A stretch of 64,000 nt of DNA, taken from Incurvaria masculella. Lineage: Eukaryota; Arthropoda; Insecta; Lepidoptera; Incurvariidae. The first letter of the stretch is position 1, and every line of letters begins with the position of its first letter. The stretch lies in assembly GCA_946894095.1 (NCBI GenBank), contig OX335646.2, forward strand, positions 17,230,077 through 17,294,076, written 5' to 3'. Below are positions 32,521 to 44,125 of the stretch, piece by piece. The notes under the pieces were generated by a model. It did no database searches. It was not told the origin of the DNA and saw only the letters and a list, made by a program, of their open reading frames with translations. A program made the position numbers and the translations under genes.

Positions 32521-34110
32521 GTTTAAATTCTGTGGTTTAAATAGCGGCTAATTGCAACCGGCTGAGCTTTTGCCTGCCGATAAGAATGACGAGGAACTCT
32601 TTAGGCGCGTGCCTGCAAGGAACGTCTGCTACAGAAGTCAATGCAATGTAATCAAATTCTCAACGAATTTCCTAGCCAGTTCATAATCGAATATATTTGC
32701 GGGTTAACCGTACTCATAAATAGTCATTAAACCCCCCAGCCCTTCATTCAATCAGGAGTTAGTCGGCGGTCGGCTTCTAGTCACAAAATCCCTTCTTGTT
32801 TACATAATTTCACTTTAAGTTGCTATTTATTAAATTCGTCAACGCGTTGACCGGATACATATGTAGCCATTTTATGACTACATTATCGAAATATTTGTTC
32901 TCTCGCTCGCTCGAGGGAAATACACTGTCCTTGCAGTTGCATGAATAATTCAAATAGTACTATATTCAGCTTCATTTTATTATTACAAGAGACACAATGA
33001 CATGAATATTTGAGAGGTAATTTCGCATATCTAGGTCACCATAATTGTATTACCACTTCGGGCGAAGTATTAAAAATCCAAGTTTGTGTGTACACTATTG
33101 GAGGAAAATAAATGATAAACTTTACAAGCGTGGCAATATTTTACTGGCTTTCAATCTCGTTGATATAGAATGTCCAAATAAAAAAAAATCTCAAGTTCAT
33201 ATAGGTATACATTAGCGGTTTTTCGGAGTAGGGACTCTTGAGGATGTATCCAGGAAATTGTAACAGTATTTCACTTTTTTTTTCATTCTTTTCTTTTGAA
33301 AAGTCGACTTTTCCCCTTATGTTTTGACTAAATGAAGAATAAAGAGAGGAAGACTAAATCATCGTAAGCACTGATATTAGTACTGTGCATTCGACATTTC
33401 TCTTTTAACACCATGGTTTATCAAAGGTAAAAAATTGTCTTTCCTTAGTTAAACTTGTCAAACTTTAAAAAATCAGATCTTAAATTAATTAATTCATGTG
33501 GACTTTACGAACAGTCAAGTCTATCTTGTTTTCTTCATGGTAATCTAAATGAATCATTTTCAAATTAAATGAAACAAACCGTTTTAAAGTATAGCCCTCT
33601 CCTTCACAAAATGTGTGCTAATATACAACAAAGGCTGGCCAAGACTGTAACATTCGTTGATATGTACAGACACTGAAATAAACGTTATTTCACTAAAACA
33701 TAATATAGCTGACCCATATTATGATTATAGTTAGTTAAAATTTAACAATAAACAAGTGGAGGGTGAAATATGTAGCGTTTAGTAACAAAATATCCCAGCA
33801 CTTTGAACTTTTCCCTAAGGATTAACTAGTGACGGGCAGCCCGCTATATTTCACTCGCCTCCGTCGGGCCGTTTGGTCCGGGGCTTAAATTAATTGTCCG
33901 ACTCTGTGTGCTGTTAGTGGGTATTACGTAACACTCGTCCTAGGCCCCTTAAGTTTGACGCTTTGTTGAAATTTGAAAACTAACGTTTGCATTCCCAGCC
34001 AAATGTTACTAACTAGTTTTTGAATTGAGTGATATTCACAGCTTCAAAGGACTTCAGGAATATTGATATTGCTCCTTTTACTTTTTTACCCATTAGGTAC
34101 ATACTTTTTT
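32521..34110. other. Unassigned, no gene seen
   Basis: AT-rich, unique-looking. Confidence 0.3.
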
Positions 34111-34386
34111 AGGGTTCCGTAACCAAAGGTTGAAAACGGAACCCTATTACTAAGCCTCCGCTGTCCGTCCGTCCGTCCGTCTGTCACAGGGCTGTATCTC
34201 ATGAACCGTAATAGGTAGGCAGCTGGAATTTTCACAGAGTGTGTATTTATTTTGCCGCTATAACTACAAATAAAAAAACCTAAAATAAAAAATAATATAA
34301 ATTAATGGGGCCCCCTGATTTTTGGTGTAAAATATTGTACGATAGTACGGAACCCTTCGTGTGCCTGTTCGACTCGCACCTGGCCG
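34111..34386 (+). mobile_element. CGTC-microsatellite element, copy 7 (near full length)
   Basis: AGGGTTCCGTAACCAAAGG to GCACCTGGCCG, preceded by ACTTTTTT and followed by TTTTT. Only three full CCGT units, fewer than most copies. Confidence 0.9.
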
Positions 34387-35027
34387 TTTTTATTTGGAAG
34401 AAAAGTCGGCGCCATACGTCGCCTTGTTGGGCGCAACTGTCTATGGAGAGAGAGATAGGTCTGAAAATCATTTAAAACGATACGTAATCATGAATTGCTT
34501 CACGCAGTGGCGGATTGCTACGTTGCCGAATGAATATTCAAAAGCCGGTGGCGGTGGCGGCAGCAGGGGCGTGTTGCAGGGGCGGGGACGTCGGCAGTAG
34601 TGCCTCGCATTGATTGCAGATTATTATAACAAAACATTATGTTTTTCTTGTTGTTAATGTGACTGTTGTTTCGATTGTTTGGATATTGGATATTGGTCGT
34701 GACATTCGTCGGACGACCAATACTTTTTCAGATTATTTTCAAAATCTGATTACAATGCTTAAAATGTAGATGCCGCTGAAACTCAAATTAATGAGATAAC
34801 GGTAATGTCGTATCCATTAAATACATAAAATTATCAATTTACATGGAGGCCATTAAAAAAAATAAACATATTAAAATTCATAAAAAAGACACTGCATTTG
34901 GCACTACCTAAATCACTGCTGGTTGCTGGTTTAAGCCCAGTCTTGCAGTATATTAATAAGTAGTTACGATATATTATATACTTCAATATGGGCCTAGCCC
35001 AGTGCAGAGTAGGTAAGCCTAAAAAAA
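34387..35027. other. Unassigned, with small GC-rich patch
   Basis: 34535-34600 carries GGTGGCGGTGGCGGCAGCAG and GGGGCGGGGACG. No gene supported. Confidence 0.3.
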
Positions 35028-35326
35028 CCGGCCAAGTGCGAGTCGGACTCGCACACGAAGGGTTCCGTACCATCGTACAAGATGTACAAAAATAAATCAC
35101 GTTTTTTGTCCCCTTTAATTTTTATTATTTTATCAAATTTAATAATTTTTACCTATTTGTTGTTATAGCAGCAAAATAAATACACACTCTGTGAAAATTT
35201 CAGTTGCCTACCTATTACGGTTCATGAGATACAGCCCTGTGACAGACGGACGGACGGACGGACGGACGGAAGGACAGCGGAGGCTTATTAATAAGGTTCC
35301 GTTGGCACCCTTTGGGTACGGACCCT
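35028..35326 (-). mobile_element. CGTC-microsatellite element, copy 8 (full length, minus)
   Basis: CCGGCCAAGTGCGAGTCGG to CTTTGGGTACGGACCCT, bounded by A runs on both sides. Carries GACGGACGGACGGACGGACG. Confidence 0.92.
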
Positions 35327-35689
35327 AAAAACACGCTCCTATGTTACGAATGTCTGTAACAAAGTGTCATACCCTATCAAATGAATAAATGAAATAAATT
35401 ATTTTTATTATTAGTTATTTTCTTCTTATTCTGTATTTGATTCATGGTTAATTATACTTATAAATCCAATTCATATAAATCACATCTGAAAATTGAAATA
35501 GTATATAATAATGCAAAAGAAATTGTCATTAAATCCCCCAATCAGTGATATTGTCTCCAGTATGAATATGCCCCACTTCGCATCATCATACATGTAGCAT
35601 CGATACCGCAACGTTCAATGTAGTCATGAGCCACGGTACTCTAACCACTCTGCATTAACCCATCGGGACGTGGCGTCGTCGGAAACTCT

Positions 35690-35880
35690 ATTGAGGACCG
35701 GCCGAGCGTCTGCGGCGTGGGCGGGCGGTGGGCGGCGGTCTGCGGGAGCGGGGCGGGCGGCGGGCGCGGGGCGGACGGCGGGCGCGGGGCGGACGGCGGG
35801 CGCGGGGCGGACGGCGGGCGCGGGGCGGGCGGAGGGCGCGGGGCGGGCGGCGCCAGCGGTGCCGGTGGCTCTTCAGAACA
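35690..35880. repeat. GC-rich minisatellite, 18-bp unit
   Basis: About six tandem copies of GGGCGCGGGGCGGACGGC or close variants (35760-35860), flanked by similar GC-rich sequence. The unit length is a multiple of three, so several frames stay open: plus-strand Gly/Arg/Ala repeats (GRGADG), minus-strand Pro repeats (APRPPS). I see no evidence that any is translated. Confidence 0.85.
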
Positions 35881-35930
35881 TTCAGCGAAGTGGTACGCGA
35901 CTGCGAGCGGGCGATGTAATGTGACCTGAT

Positions 35931-37070
35931 TCGTGGAGCACTTACTAAATAATAACAATATATGCGTTTTCAAAATGGCATATGGAGTAATTAGTAGTTC
36001 TGTTATTTGATACGTATCGATTACTTTCATGTTTTGTTTAATTACTTACTGTAGTAATGTCATCTAAACTATATAATCTATTACGTGTGTTTTAGTAAGA
36101 AATTTTTAGGATATAGGCTATTGTTATAATTGATATTTTTTTAAATGCTTCATTTGGTCTATATCTGTTTTTTCTCCATAAATAAATAAATATGTAATAT
36201 AAAATAAGTTTTCTTTACATTTGTTTTAAAACTTACGCGGAACGACTATAATATTTAGTTCGAAGGCTTACTGCCCGTCCTGTTCATATATACTCATAAC
36301 CCATATATATTTATTTTTAGTTCTTGGAAGATGGTTCGTTTGACTATCCGTTAGGCTCCCGCAAATAATTTATAAGTATAACCATACATATCAGCGATTT
36401 TCAGTCGTATTTAATTTGTGAAATTCATCATGCACTGTTACTTTTCTTATTAGTGGTGAACTAGATGAACAATAATGTTCGTTTAGACGTTTCAAAACCT
36501 TAGCTGAAATTATTTAATACATTTAAACTCAGTAGATGTACGAAAATGTAATCGTTACAATGAAATTATTACATTTTTGATAATGGCCACGTAATAATAC
36601 TATGGCACACATAATTAATTTTCGTTTTTTTTCCTTTAAAAAAGTTTAAAAAAGCAGCATTACCCTTTCAAACATTAAATACGTTAACAAAACGAGTGCT
36701 TCGAATCATGAAGTTATCTGCACTCTCAATCAAATGGAAATTTCAATTTCAGTAGCTTTTAATCGATATTGCTAAGCCGCTGAGAATGCTCTGGTATCGG
36801 GAGCCAAAAATGTCACCCTCACGTGCATATAAGTTTGAGTTTTCATTTGTTCAGGAACTCAGTGCATGTGACAAGGTTAGATTATGTTATAGCGAGTTAT
36901 CTGCAGAAGCTGTAGGGCATTGTGTGAAGGCGCAAGTCATGACGAAGGCGTTCCTGCACGCGCAACCGACTCACGCCTCCGTCGTGCCCAGCGAGCATGG
37001 AAGGACGGAAGTAGAGATCGAAACTCGTTTCATGGAGGCGGCGTAGCCGCACAAAAGCGGCAGGACCGGC
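35931..37070. other. Unassigned, no gene seen
   Basis: AT-rich up to about 36780. 36900-37070 is less AT-rich and holds two overlapping frames (86 and 117 codons) without recognised domains. Confidence 0.3.
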
Positions 37071-37076
37071 GGCAGT

Positions 37077-37246
37077 CAGCAGGTCTATTTTATATCCCTT
37101 TTTTAAAGGGATATTTTCGACGGAAAAGCTGGATTAAATTGAAAGACTATTCTCCGGAATATATTCGTCAAAGAAATCGCTTAATCGGTTTTCTAGACTC
37201 AGGATTCCTGATTCCTGATTACGGAATTCCAGGAATAGACCTGCTG
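37077..37246. mobile_element. Long-TIR MITE family G, copy 2 (rearranged)
   Basis: Ends CAGCAGGTCTATT and GGAATAGACCTGCTG match 22419-22648, and the right half keeps CTAGACTCAGGATTCCTGA. The left arm is replaced by TATCCCTTTTTTAAAGGGAT, a small palindrome, so the arm was lost or rearranged. Confidence 0.75.
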
Positions 37247-37763
37247 TTCGCTTACGAATTCGCTCAGTACTGATTCTTTCGAGTTCCCGCGACACGCTAG
37301 AGCTTCACAGGACGCTTATTCAATGAAAACAACATTCGATATTACGTGTTTCGAATTTGTATATAAACTAACTATAGTTATGCATTTTCCACTAACTTGT
37401 GGCTACGCTGCCGTTACAGGAAAGCGTTTCCATCGCTACTCCAAGTGTTTCCATGCTCGCTGGTCACGCCTCTCTCGGCAGGCGAGAGCGGTTGCTTGGT
37501 GTGACAACGCTACATTCTCTGCGCTCCGAGCATATACTGTCACACTAATAAGTAAACATTCGTTCACTGCTTTCCCTCGGAATAGGCAAACCCGCGAGTA
37601 AATTGAATAAGCCAAATATCGATAAGGTAACAATAAATTTTGAATGGCAAAGAATAGCTGAATCTACCTTTGCTCACTTTTTTACCATATAACATAATAC
37701 GATACCGTCTAATCTATACTTTCTAAATTTAATAAGTGACGCACCACTAAATATGATAAAAAA
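37247..37763. other. Unassigned, no gene seen
   Basis: 37400-37600 is less AT-rich with open frames on both strands (92 and 65 codons). No domain recognised. Confidence 0.3.
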
Positions 37764-37980
37764 CCGGCCAAGTGCGAGTCGGACTCGCACATTAATGGTT
37801 CCGTAACATCGCACAAGATTAAAAAAAAAATGCGTTTTATAGCGGCAAAATAAATACATAATCTGTGAACATTTTAGCTTCGTACCTGTTACGGTTCATG
37901 AGATACAGCCCTGTGACAGACGGACGGACAGCGGAGGCTTAGTAATAGGGTTCCGTTTTCACCTTTTGGGTACGGAACCT
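37764..37980 (-). mobile_element. CGTC-microsatellite element, copy 9 (minus, internally short)
   Basis: CCGGCCAAGTGCGAGTCGG to CACCTTTTGGGTACGGAACC. It has only about two GACG units and lacks the AT-rich part before GCGGCAAAATAAATAC. Confidence 0.9.
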
Positions 37981-39204
37981 TAAAACAAATACTTTTCAAA
38001 TAAGCTTTGCTCTTATTAACAATAATTTTACCTATTATAAATTATATGATATATAAAGATATACTATAAACAAGAATCAAACATTTTGCGGAGTATATCA
38101 CCAAGTAAGGATCTGATGGGAGGGATCCCATTAAAATCGAAGAGCCCTCAAATTTTTAAAGAATGTACAATGTGTTTGTTGAACTCTCTCAAATAAAATC
38201 AAATCAATTATCTGATTGAAAACAAAGCCCTCCTTAACTGTTAGAAGATAAGAGATAAGACTGCTATTCTTCGACGGAGACTACTTAGCAGTTCTTAGAT
38301 GCACGTGGACGTGTACACTGAAAAAAGATCAGTGAATCTAACTGTAATTCCAATAAAAACAAACGTCTTGCAACGTTAAAATAAAGCAAACTTATTAAAT
38401 TGGTTACTCTAACTGAGTGACAACAGTTAGCTTTAAGTATTAAATGTTACTGTATACTTTAATTGTTGTTAACTGGTGTCTCTTAATATTTCCCTATTTG
38501 AGTGAAAACTGTTTCTAACTTTATTATTATTTCCAATCTTACTTACGATTTATTTTCAGTAAAAAAAATAATGTCCACCCCTTCCTTCCTCCGCTTACAC
38601 ATTCGCTCAGATTCACAGATTACAGATCGCTGTAAGTCAGCCTGCCACATAGTAAGTGTGCGTTCACATTTTCATCGATTCTATGTCGAATGCTGTCTAC
38701 TACTCAGAATTCAGTTCTTTTGTAGGCTGCAGTAATTTTTTATATTATACTTGTTATTATACTTGTCATTGGTAAATGTCTAATCTTAAGTTCATAATGT
38801 ATATAATCATGTAAATGTCTTTTTGTTTGATGTATCCTACTATGATACTATGGTATGAATATGATGTATCCATCTATGGATGTATCCATGTCGAGTATCA
38901 TAAAACAAAATGCTTAACCGATCTGTTAGTTCTTATTTTGAGATAGTCGACAGAGAATGAGTGCATTCCCAGCTTGCTTCACGTTGAGCGATGGCACGAA
39001 GTAGAAGGATGATGCAGCTCCGAAGAGCTTTCTCCTACTATTTATATGAAAGTTCACTTAATTATCAGTGAATAATTTAGTCTAGTCTAATAATATAGTA
39101 TGTATGTGACACCGGCACCTCTAGTACGCTGTTGCTTGAAAGTAGTCAATTTCAATACTTCAAATTATTTAGGTTAAAACAACGAATCGTTCAGGGGATT
39201 TTTT
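37981..39204. other. Unassigned, no gene seen
   Basis: AT-rich. A minor LINE-tail-like string (CTCTCAAATAAAATCAAATC) lies at 38185-38206. Confidence 0.3.
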
Positions 39205-39300
39205 TTTGGCATTCCCCGTGAAAGTGTGAAAGCCCACGGGCGTCGTCAGATACCTCTTACACGAGATCCTGGCGTACGCCATATGCTGCGCTTAACATAA
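39205..39300 (+). repeat. LINE 3' UTR fragment
   Basis: CCCCGTGAAAGTGTGAAAGC, CCACGGGCGTCGTC, ATACCTCTTACACGAGATCC match the 3' UTR after the ORF2 remnant at 24100-24370. Confidence 0.6.
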
Positions 39301-39658
39301 AAAAGAGTATCATTGATGTTAAATCGAAAGCTTATTTATTCATTGAATCTGCCAGCAACCCGACACTTTGTCTTCAAAAAATATTAAGGTCGCTGGCGTT
39401 GAATAATAGCTTTATTTCAGAGTGGCGGGGACTACACAAACAGCGCCGGAGCCACGCTGTTACATCACCCGTCCGCTCCTTGCCGCGCCGCTGGGCTGCG
39501 CGCCGTCGCAGTTCATCTGTTGGTTGTGTGTATTGTTCTTTTGAGTGAAACTTTCAGATGAGTCGCTGTTTTCGAGGCGCCGACTAGAATACTTACTTAG
39601 CGGGTCGTGAAGTGACTCCCACTCCGGCTTAATTAAGTGGCGGTGTTCATCATATATG

Positions 39659-39800
39659 TATAGTCGCATTAAAAAATCCAGTAACACGTTCCAACGTGAT
39701 TGCTATGAAGCGCTCGCATTGCGCGGAGGTGAAGCGGGAGGAGTGGATAGCACCACCCGCGCGGATCGCAGTAGAATCATAGATGATACTAATAATCGTA
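39659..39800 (+). repeat. Interspersed repeat F, copy 1
   Basis: GTCGCATTAAAAAATCCAGT, GATTGCTATGAAGCGCTCGC, GCGGGAGGAGTGGATAG, CACCCGCGCGG. Same order of blocks at 42440-42580. Confidence 0.65.
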
Positions 39801-40053
39801 ATAGATGGCCATCTCCATACAAAATGCAGGCCTTCCGCAGTAGTTTGTGCCGGCAGCAATAAAACTCCAGGTACCTCGAGAATGTTTACGCCAAATTAAG
39901 CTTAGCGCTCTACGCCAAAAGATGACATTCACTTAGCAGCGCCAAAATGTGCGGCTGTTTAGGGCTGCCGTATGTTTTGTAATGACGAGCGCGCTGTGAC
40001 AAGCAATTGAAATAGCAGAGTGCCACATAAAATTAGTTTTGTAATGTGTGTGT

Positions 40054-40443
40054 GTTCAACATTTAAGTGAAGATTTGTGAGGCGGCGTCGCCGTCATGAC
40101 CACTAACTCTATAAATGTTGTTACCGAACAAACATCTTGTCATATCGATTAATCCATAAAAACCGGCCAAATGCGAGTCGGACTCGCACACGAAGGGTTC
40201 CGTACCATCGTACAAGGTTTAACACAAAAATCATTGGTTGTTATAGCGGCAAAATAAATACACACTCTGTTAAAATTTCAGCTGCCTACCTATTACTGTT
40301 CATGAGATACAGCCCTGTGACAGACGGACGGACGGACGGACAGTGGAGGCTTAGTAATAGGGTTCCGTTTTCACTCTTCGGGTACGGAACCCTAAAAACC
40401 CATGTATTTCATGCTTCCCAAAGTCAAACCGGGTCGAAACATG
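40054..40443 (+). repeat. Tandem unit 1 (interrupted by CGTC element)
   Basis: Begins GTTCAACATTTAAGTGAAG and carries TTGTGAGGCGGCGTCG, ATATCGATTAATCC, then, after the insert, CAAAGTCAAACCGGGTCGAA. Without the 231-bp insert the unit is about 155 bp. Confidence 0.82.
40163..40393 (-). mobile_element. CGTC-microsatellite element, copy 10 (minus)
   Basis: CCGGCCAAATGCGAGTCGG to CTTCGGGTACGGAACCCT, with AAAAA on each side. The neighbouring unit 2 has the same host sequence with a single A run and no insert, which defines both element ends. Confidence 0.93.
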
Positions 40444-40604
40444 GTTCAACAATTAAGTGAGGAGTTGTGAGGCGGCGTCGTCGTCATATCCATTAACTCT
40501 ATAGCTTGTAAATATTGTTACCGAGCAAACATGTTGTCATATCGATGAATCTAAAAAAACGCATATATTTAACGCTTCTCAAAGTCAAACCGGGTCGAGG
40601 CATA
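40444..40604 (+). repeat. Tandem unit 2
   Basis: GTTCAACAATTAAGTGAGG, TTGTGAGGCGGCGTCG, ATATCGATGAATC, AAAGTCAAACCGGGTCGAGG. It is cut at its 3' end by the long-TIR element at 40605. Confidence 0.85.
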
Positions 40605-41165
40605 TAGACTAGGAGGTCGCGACAAAAATGGTTACGAAAACGTAAACGGCTGAAACTGGGTTCACGGGATAAAGTACAACCCTCTGAAGCTAAATGTGTC
40701 AGTCTGCATGTTCCAAGTGGTTGCGTTACGTAGATAAGGCGCCTGAAAAAGTAGTTATGGTGACAAAAAATACATATGATAAGGTAAATGTATGAAAATG
40801 ACGAAGCATGAAAGTATCAGTACATACTTGCTTAGCAATGCAAAAACTGAACAAATCATTGGTTTCATTTCGTAGTTATAAGCGATTTAGGTTACAGATA
40901 TAATTTTAGGTATATTTAAATATTTAATTAAAAAACCGTCTGGTTAATGTTGTATAATTAATAAGTATCAATGTTTCCAGACAATCAGTATATTCATCAG
41001 CAGGTATATACCAGCATCAATTTTATATAGCCAATCTAGATAACGCAACCACTTGGCATGGGCAGACCGACATATATAGCATCAGAGGGTTGGTCTCTAA
41101 CACGTGAACCCAGATTCAGCCATTTACCTTATCGTGACCAAAAATGTCGTGACCTCCCGGAATAA
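40605..41165 (-). mobile_element. Long-TIR element family H, copy 1
   Basis: About 560 bp. Ends GACTAGGAGGTCGCGACA and TGTCGTGACCTCCCGGAATA are inverted, and the arms continue through GGCTGAAACTGGGTTCACG, ACCCTCTGAAGC, CAAGTGGTTGCGTTA. Further copies are at 55605, 56769 and 57699. Non-coding. Confidence 0.85.
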
Positions 41166-41171
41166 TAGTTG

Positions 41172-41222
41172 GTTCAACATTTAAGTGAAGAGTTGTGAGG
41201 CGACGTCGTCGTGTCGTCGCCG
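41172..41222 (+). repeat. Tandem unit 3 (5' part only)
   Basis: GTTCAACATTTAAGTGAAGA and TTGTGAGGCGACGTCGTCG repeat the beginning of units 1 and 2. Similarity ends in a CGTCGCCGCCGCC stretch. Confidence 0.75.
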
Positions 41223-41665
41223 CCGCCTGCCACAGAACTTGTGTCATATTTCCAGAATTATTGCGCAACGAAAAAGGATAGAGCGCGGCGGGAGGAAAGT
41301 TTTATTCGCAAACTTTCTTATGAACTTGTCTGATGAGCGAATCTATTTCCCGTGCGCGGGAAAATGGACGATTTCCTGCTCCCTCATAATGTGATTCATC
41401 TCCCATACGTGAAAATGATTGCTTGCTAAATGTAACTCAAATTCTTACGTAAATGCAGCGGAATTATTACAGCGAAGCTTTTATAGAGACTCCAGATGGG
41501 ACTTTTCGGATGGGTACCTGACTCAGAAAAAGTGAATCTTAGTGAATATCCAAACCCGAAAGGAAGTTAAAGCCGCAAATTCTACAAATTTGCTGCAATT
41601 TCCCTGAAGTCCTGAAAAGAAAAGTGACTTGTAACGTTCCAAAATTGGACAGCGTGCAACTGATT
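41223..41665. other. Unassigned, no gene seen
   Basis: A 69-codon frame (41185-41394) overlaps repeat sequence and shows no domain. Confidence 0.3.
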
Positions 41666-41853
41666 TTAAATTTCTTTAGTTTAGGAGATATATATTTTTT
41701 AATACATTTTAAATTTTTTTTCTATCTTCCGGGCCCCGCTAAATGTTGCAAACTTAATGTAAGCATATGAACATGAAATTATATATTTCTGAAAAAAAAA
41801 AATCATTTTGGATTTCATGCGCTTCTCAAACCGTATCTATCCCGGTCTAATCT
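41666..41853 (-). mobile_element. Single arm of the 1.2-kb inverted-repeat element
   Basis: TTTCTATCTTCCGGGCCCCG, TTGCAAACTTAATGTAAGC and AACCGTATCTATCCCGGTCT match the left arm of 17096-18297 in reverse orientation; the other arm is absent. Confidence 0.75.
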
Positions 41854-42439
41854 CTTGCCATGAAAGTTGAATGAGTCAGCTTTGTGTAATATCTCTGGAT
41901 CTTCTAGTTGTTATAGATAGACCCATCATTTTGGTAATCAAATAAAAGGTCTCATAGTGATCTACCTTTAAACAACCTGCGATTAAGAAAATTGTGTCCT
42001 ATTTCGGAATCTTCTAGTCATATCATCAGACACATCATGCTGGTAAAGAAATGAAAGGTCTAGTCGAGATCTACCTTTCTGCCGAATAAAAATTGTGTTA
42101 TATTCCTACTCTCAACCTAGACGCATCGTGTTGGTAGTCAAGTGAAATCTGAAAAATAGGTTAAAGTTTCGTATCTGTTGGGTGTCCCACGACGACACCT
42201 TAAGATTTTAGAGACACAATAGAGATAAAAATAAATTAAAAAAATACTGAAAATGGAAAATTTTGATAAGAGAGTGTCAGTATACACACAATAGAGGGGA
42301 TGTCCTTCACATTCACGCAATAGATGCCATTGAAATTTGTTATTTAACATAACCTCAAAGTTATCGGCCAGTCCTACACGCAAGCATACATTTTTTATCG
42401 TACAAGTCGCCTTGCAGCTATACCCTTAAAGTGCTTCCA
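41854..42439. other. Unassigned, no gene seen
   Basis: 41930-42130 has three loosely repeated strings (GGTCTCATAGTGATCTACCT, GGTCTAGTCGAGATCTACC) suggesting an old tandem duplication. Confidence 0.35.
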
Positions 42440-42580
42440 AGTACGGTCGCATTCAAAAGTCCAGTAGGTAGCACTTCGCAGAGCGATTGCTTTGAAGCGC
42501 TCGCATGTGCGGAGGTAGCGGGAGGAGGGGAACGCACCGCCCGCGCGGGTTGCGGTAGAATGTCCCGCCTGATCGGCGGG
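42440..42580 (+). repeat. Interspersed repeat F, copy 2
   Basis: GTCGCATTCAAAAGTCCAGT, GATTGCTTTGAAGCGCTCGC, AGCGGGAGGAGGGGAACGC, CGCCCGCGCGG. Matches 39659-39800. Confidence 0.65.
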
Positions 42581-42659
42581 GGAAGGGGCACGCCACACGT
42601 GCAAAACAAACCCGACCGTAGGGTTGCAATTAAAGAAAGAAAACCCTAGTAACATACAT

Positions 42660-43969
42660 TTGATAGATTCTCAGTCGTATCGAACCTCCACAAATTCCCT
42701 ATATTTATTGCTACGAAAGGACAGGCCCTTCCATGCAAAATAAATGGGGCAACAAAGGTGGTGTTCTATGCGTTGCGGAGACACCACTTCATGCGCGTGG
42801 GCATCGCCACTGTACGGCCCCAAAAATGCCCAATATTGTGGTAAAACCGTGCAAGAATCACATCAAAAACCCAAAGAAAGACGGAATATCGGAATACCGC
42901 AAGAGGCGACAGAATTGTATGAAAAGGCCATATCCTTACCTTTAACATATCACTGGCTAGGTGACAGATATCCTACATCCGTGGGTTAGGTCAATACCCA
43001 CATCTGCGGAGACGGCGGGGCCTCTTCAATGTCAAATGTCCTTTTAGTGTTAAGGCGAAAGCATCCAATATATTAGACGTACCCGCAATGAAGCCCGGCT
43101 CAATTCTGCTAACGACTTTGGAAGTTAGCGGGCTCTGGAAGCCAAACATTTGACATTTGCCGACACGAAGCTTACTCGTCTCCGTTTTGTTTGATTTGGA
43201 GAGCCCTTTACTGGAGACCACGAAACTGTTTACGCCCGAGTTTGCTGTGCTCATTTATGTGATGAGAATATGCAAAGCCTTTAAAGGAACACTTGAACTT
43301 ACCGTCTTCACGCCTATAAGCGTGATGACAATCTTTAGAAAAATCCTGTGTGCGTAATTCGTTTTCCTCCGGCTTGACACTTTATATACGTTTAGGGTTT
43401 TACACACGGTAGGTGGCGCTGTTATCGAGATCTTTTTTTTTTTAAAACAGTATCTCATAAGCATAATATCTCAGTAGTATAACATGCCCGCGAAGGTTTC
43501 TCATAACATTTAACCAGGCTTCGCTCGGGCTAGCGTCCAAAACTAAATTAAGTATTAAATATGTAAACATTAAATAAAGTAATGTGTCGGTCGGTTGGTC
43601 GGGGGCTTAAATAATATTCAATAAATTTAACGCAATTTTAAGGTGAGTTTTTAATGTATTTTTTTAATTAATTTCATTTATATTCATTTTGGCGATTTTA
43701 ATCGCAAACAACCCGACCTCTCTCTCTATCTCTCACACATCTCAAACACACTCTGACACACATCCTTCCAATCCCTTTTTTTAATTTAATTTGTGTACTT
43801 ATTTGATGTTGTGTTAGCTGTAAGTTTACTTTCCAATAAATAAATATGGTTCTTCAAATGAAGCAATTTTAGTAATTTAGATTTTGATGGTTTTAGGTAA
43901 GAACTTAATCTTTTGTTGTATTTTCGATCTGGATTGTGTATATTTGTTTGGCGCATACGAAACCTACTG
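42660..43969. other. Unassigned; 42730-43350 less AT-rich
   Basis: Overlapping frames of 60-87 codons on both strands (for example 42991-43254 minus) show no recognisable domain. 43505-43530 (AGGCTTCGCTCGGGCTAG) resembles the end of repeat E. A CT/CA microsatellite lies at 43720-43765. Confidence 0.3.
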
Positions 43970-44125
43970 TAGTAATATTAGCCCAACCAGGAAATTAGGT
44001 GTTATTTCAAGGCCTTCCTTATATTGCACGACTACATTAAACTGGTCGGTGATTTTTCATCGGACATCTGACACGGTAATTTTTCATTCCCGCTTCGACA
44101 ATCGTTGCTTCAACGTGATGGTTCC
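43970..44125 (-). mobile_element. SINE tail fragment (minus)
   Basis: AGCCCAACCAGGAAATTAGG, AAGGCCTTCCTTATATTGC, ATTCCCGCTTCGAC, GTGATGGTTCCATC follow the common SINE tail in reverse. No head. Confidence 0.65.

Noticed and set aside
35641..36030. 129-codon proline-rich frame on the minus strand (and Gly/Arg frames on plus)
   Set aside because: Created by the 18-bp GC-rich minisatellite, which is open in several frames on both strands; no independent coding evidence.
42733..43357. Group of 60-87-codon frames on both strands
   Set aside because: No frame extends over the whole stretch and no family resemblance was found; possibly an old unidentified repeat.
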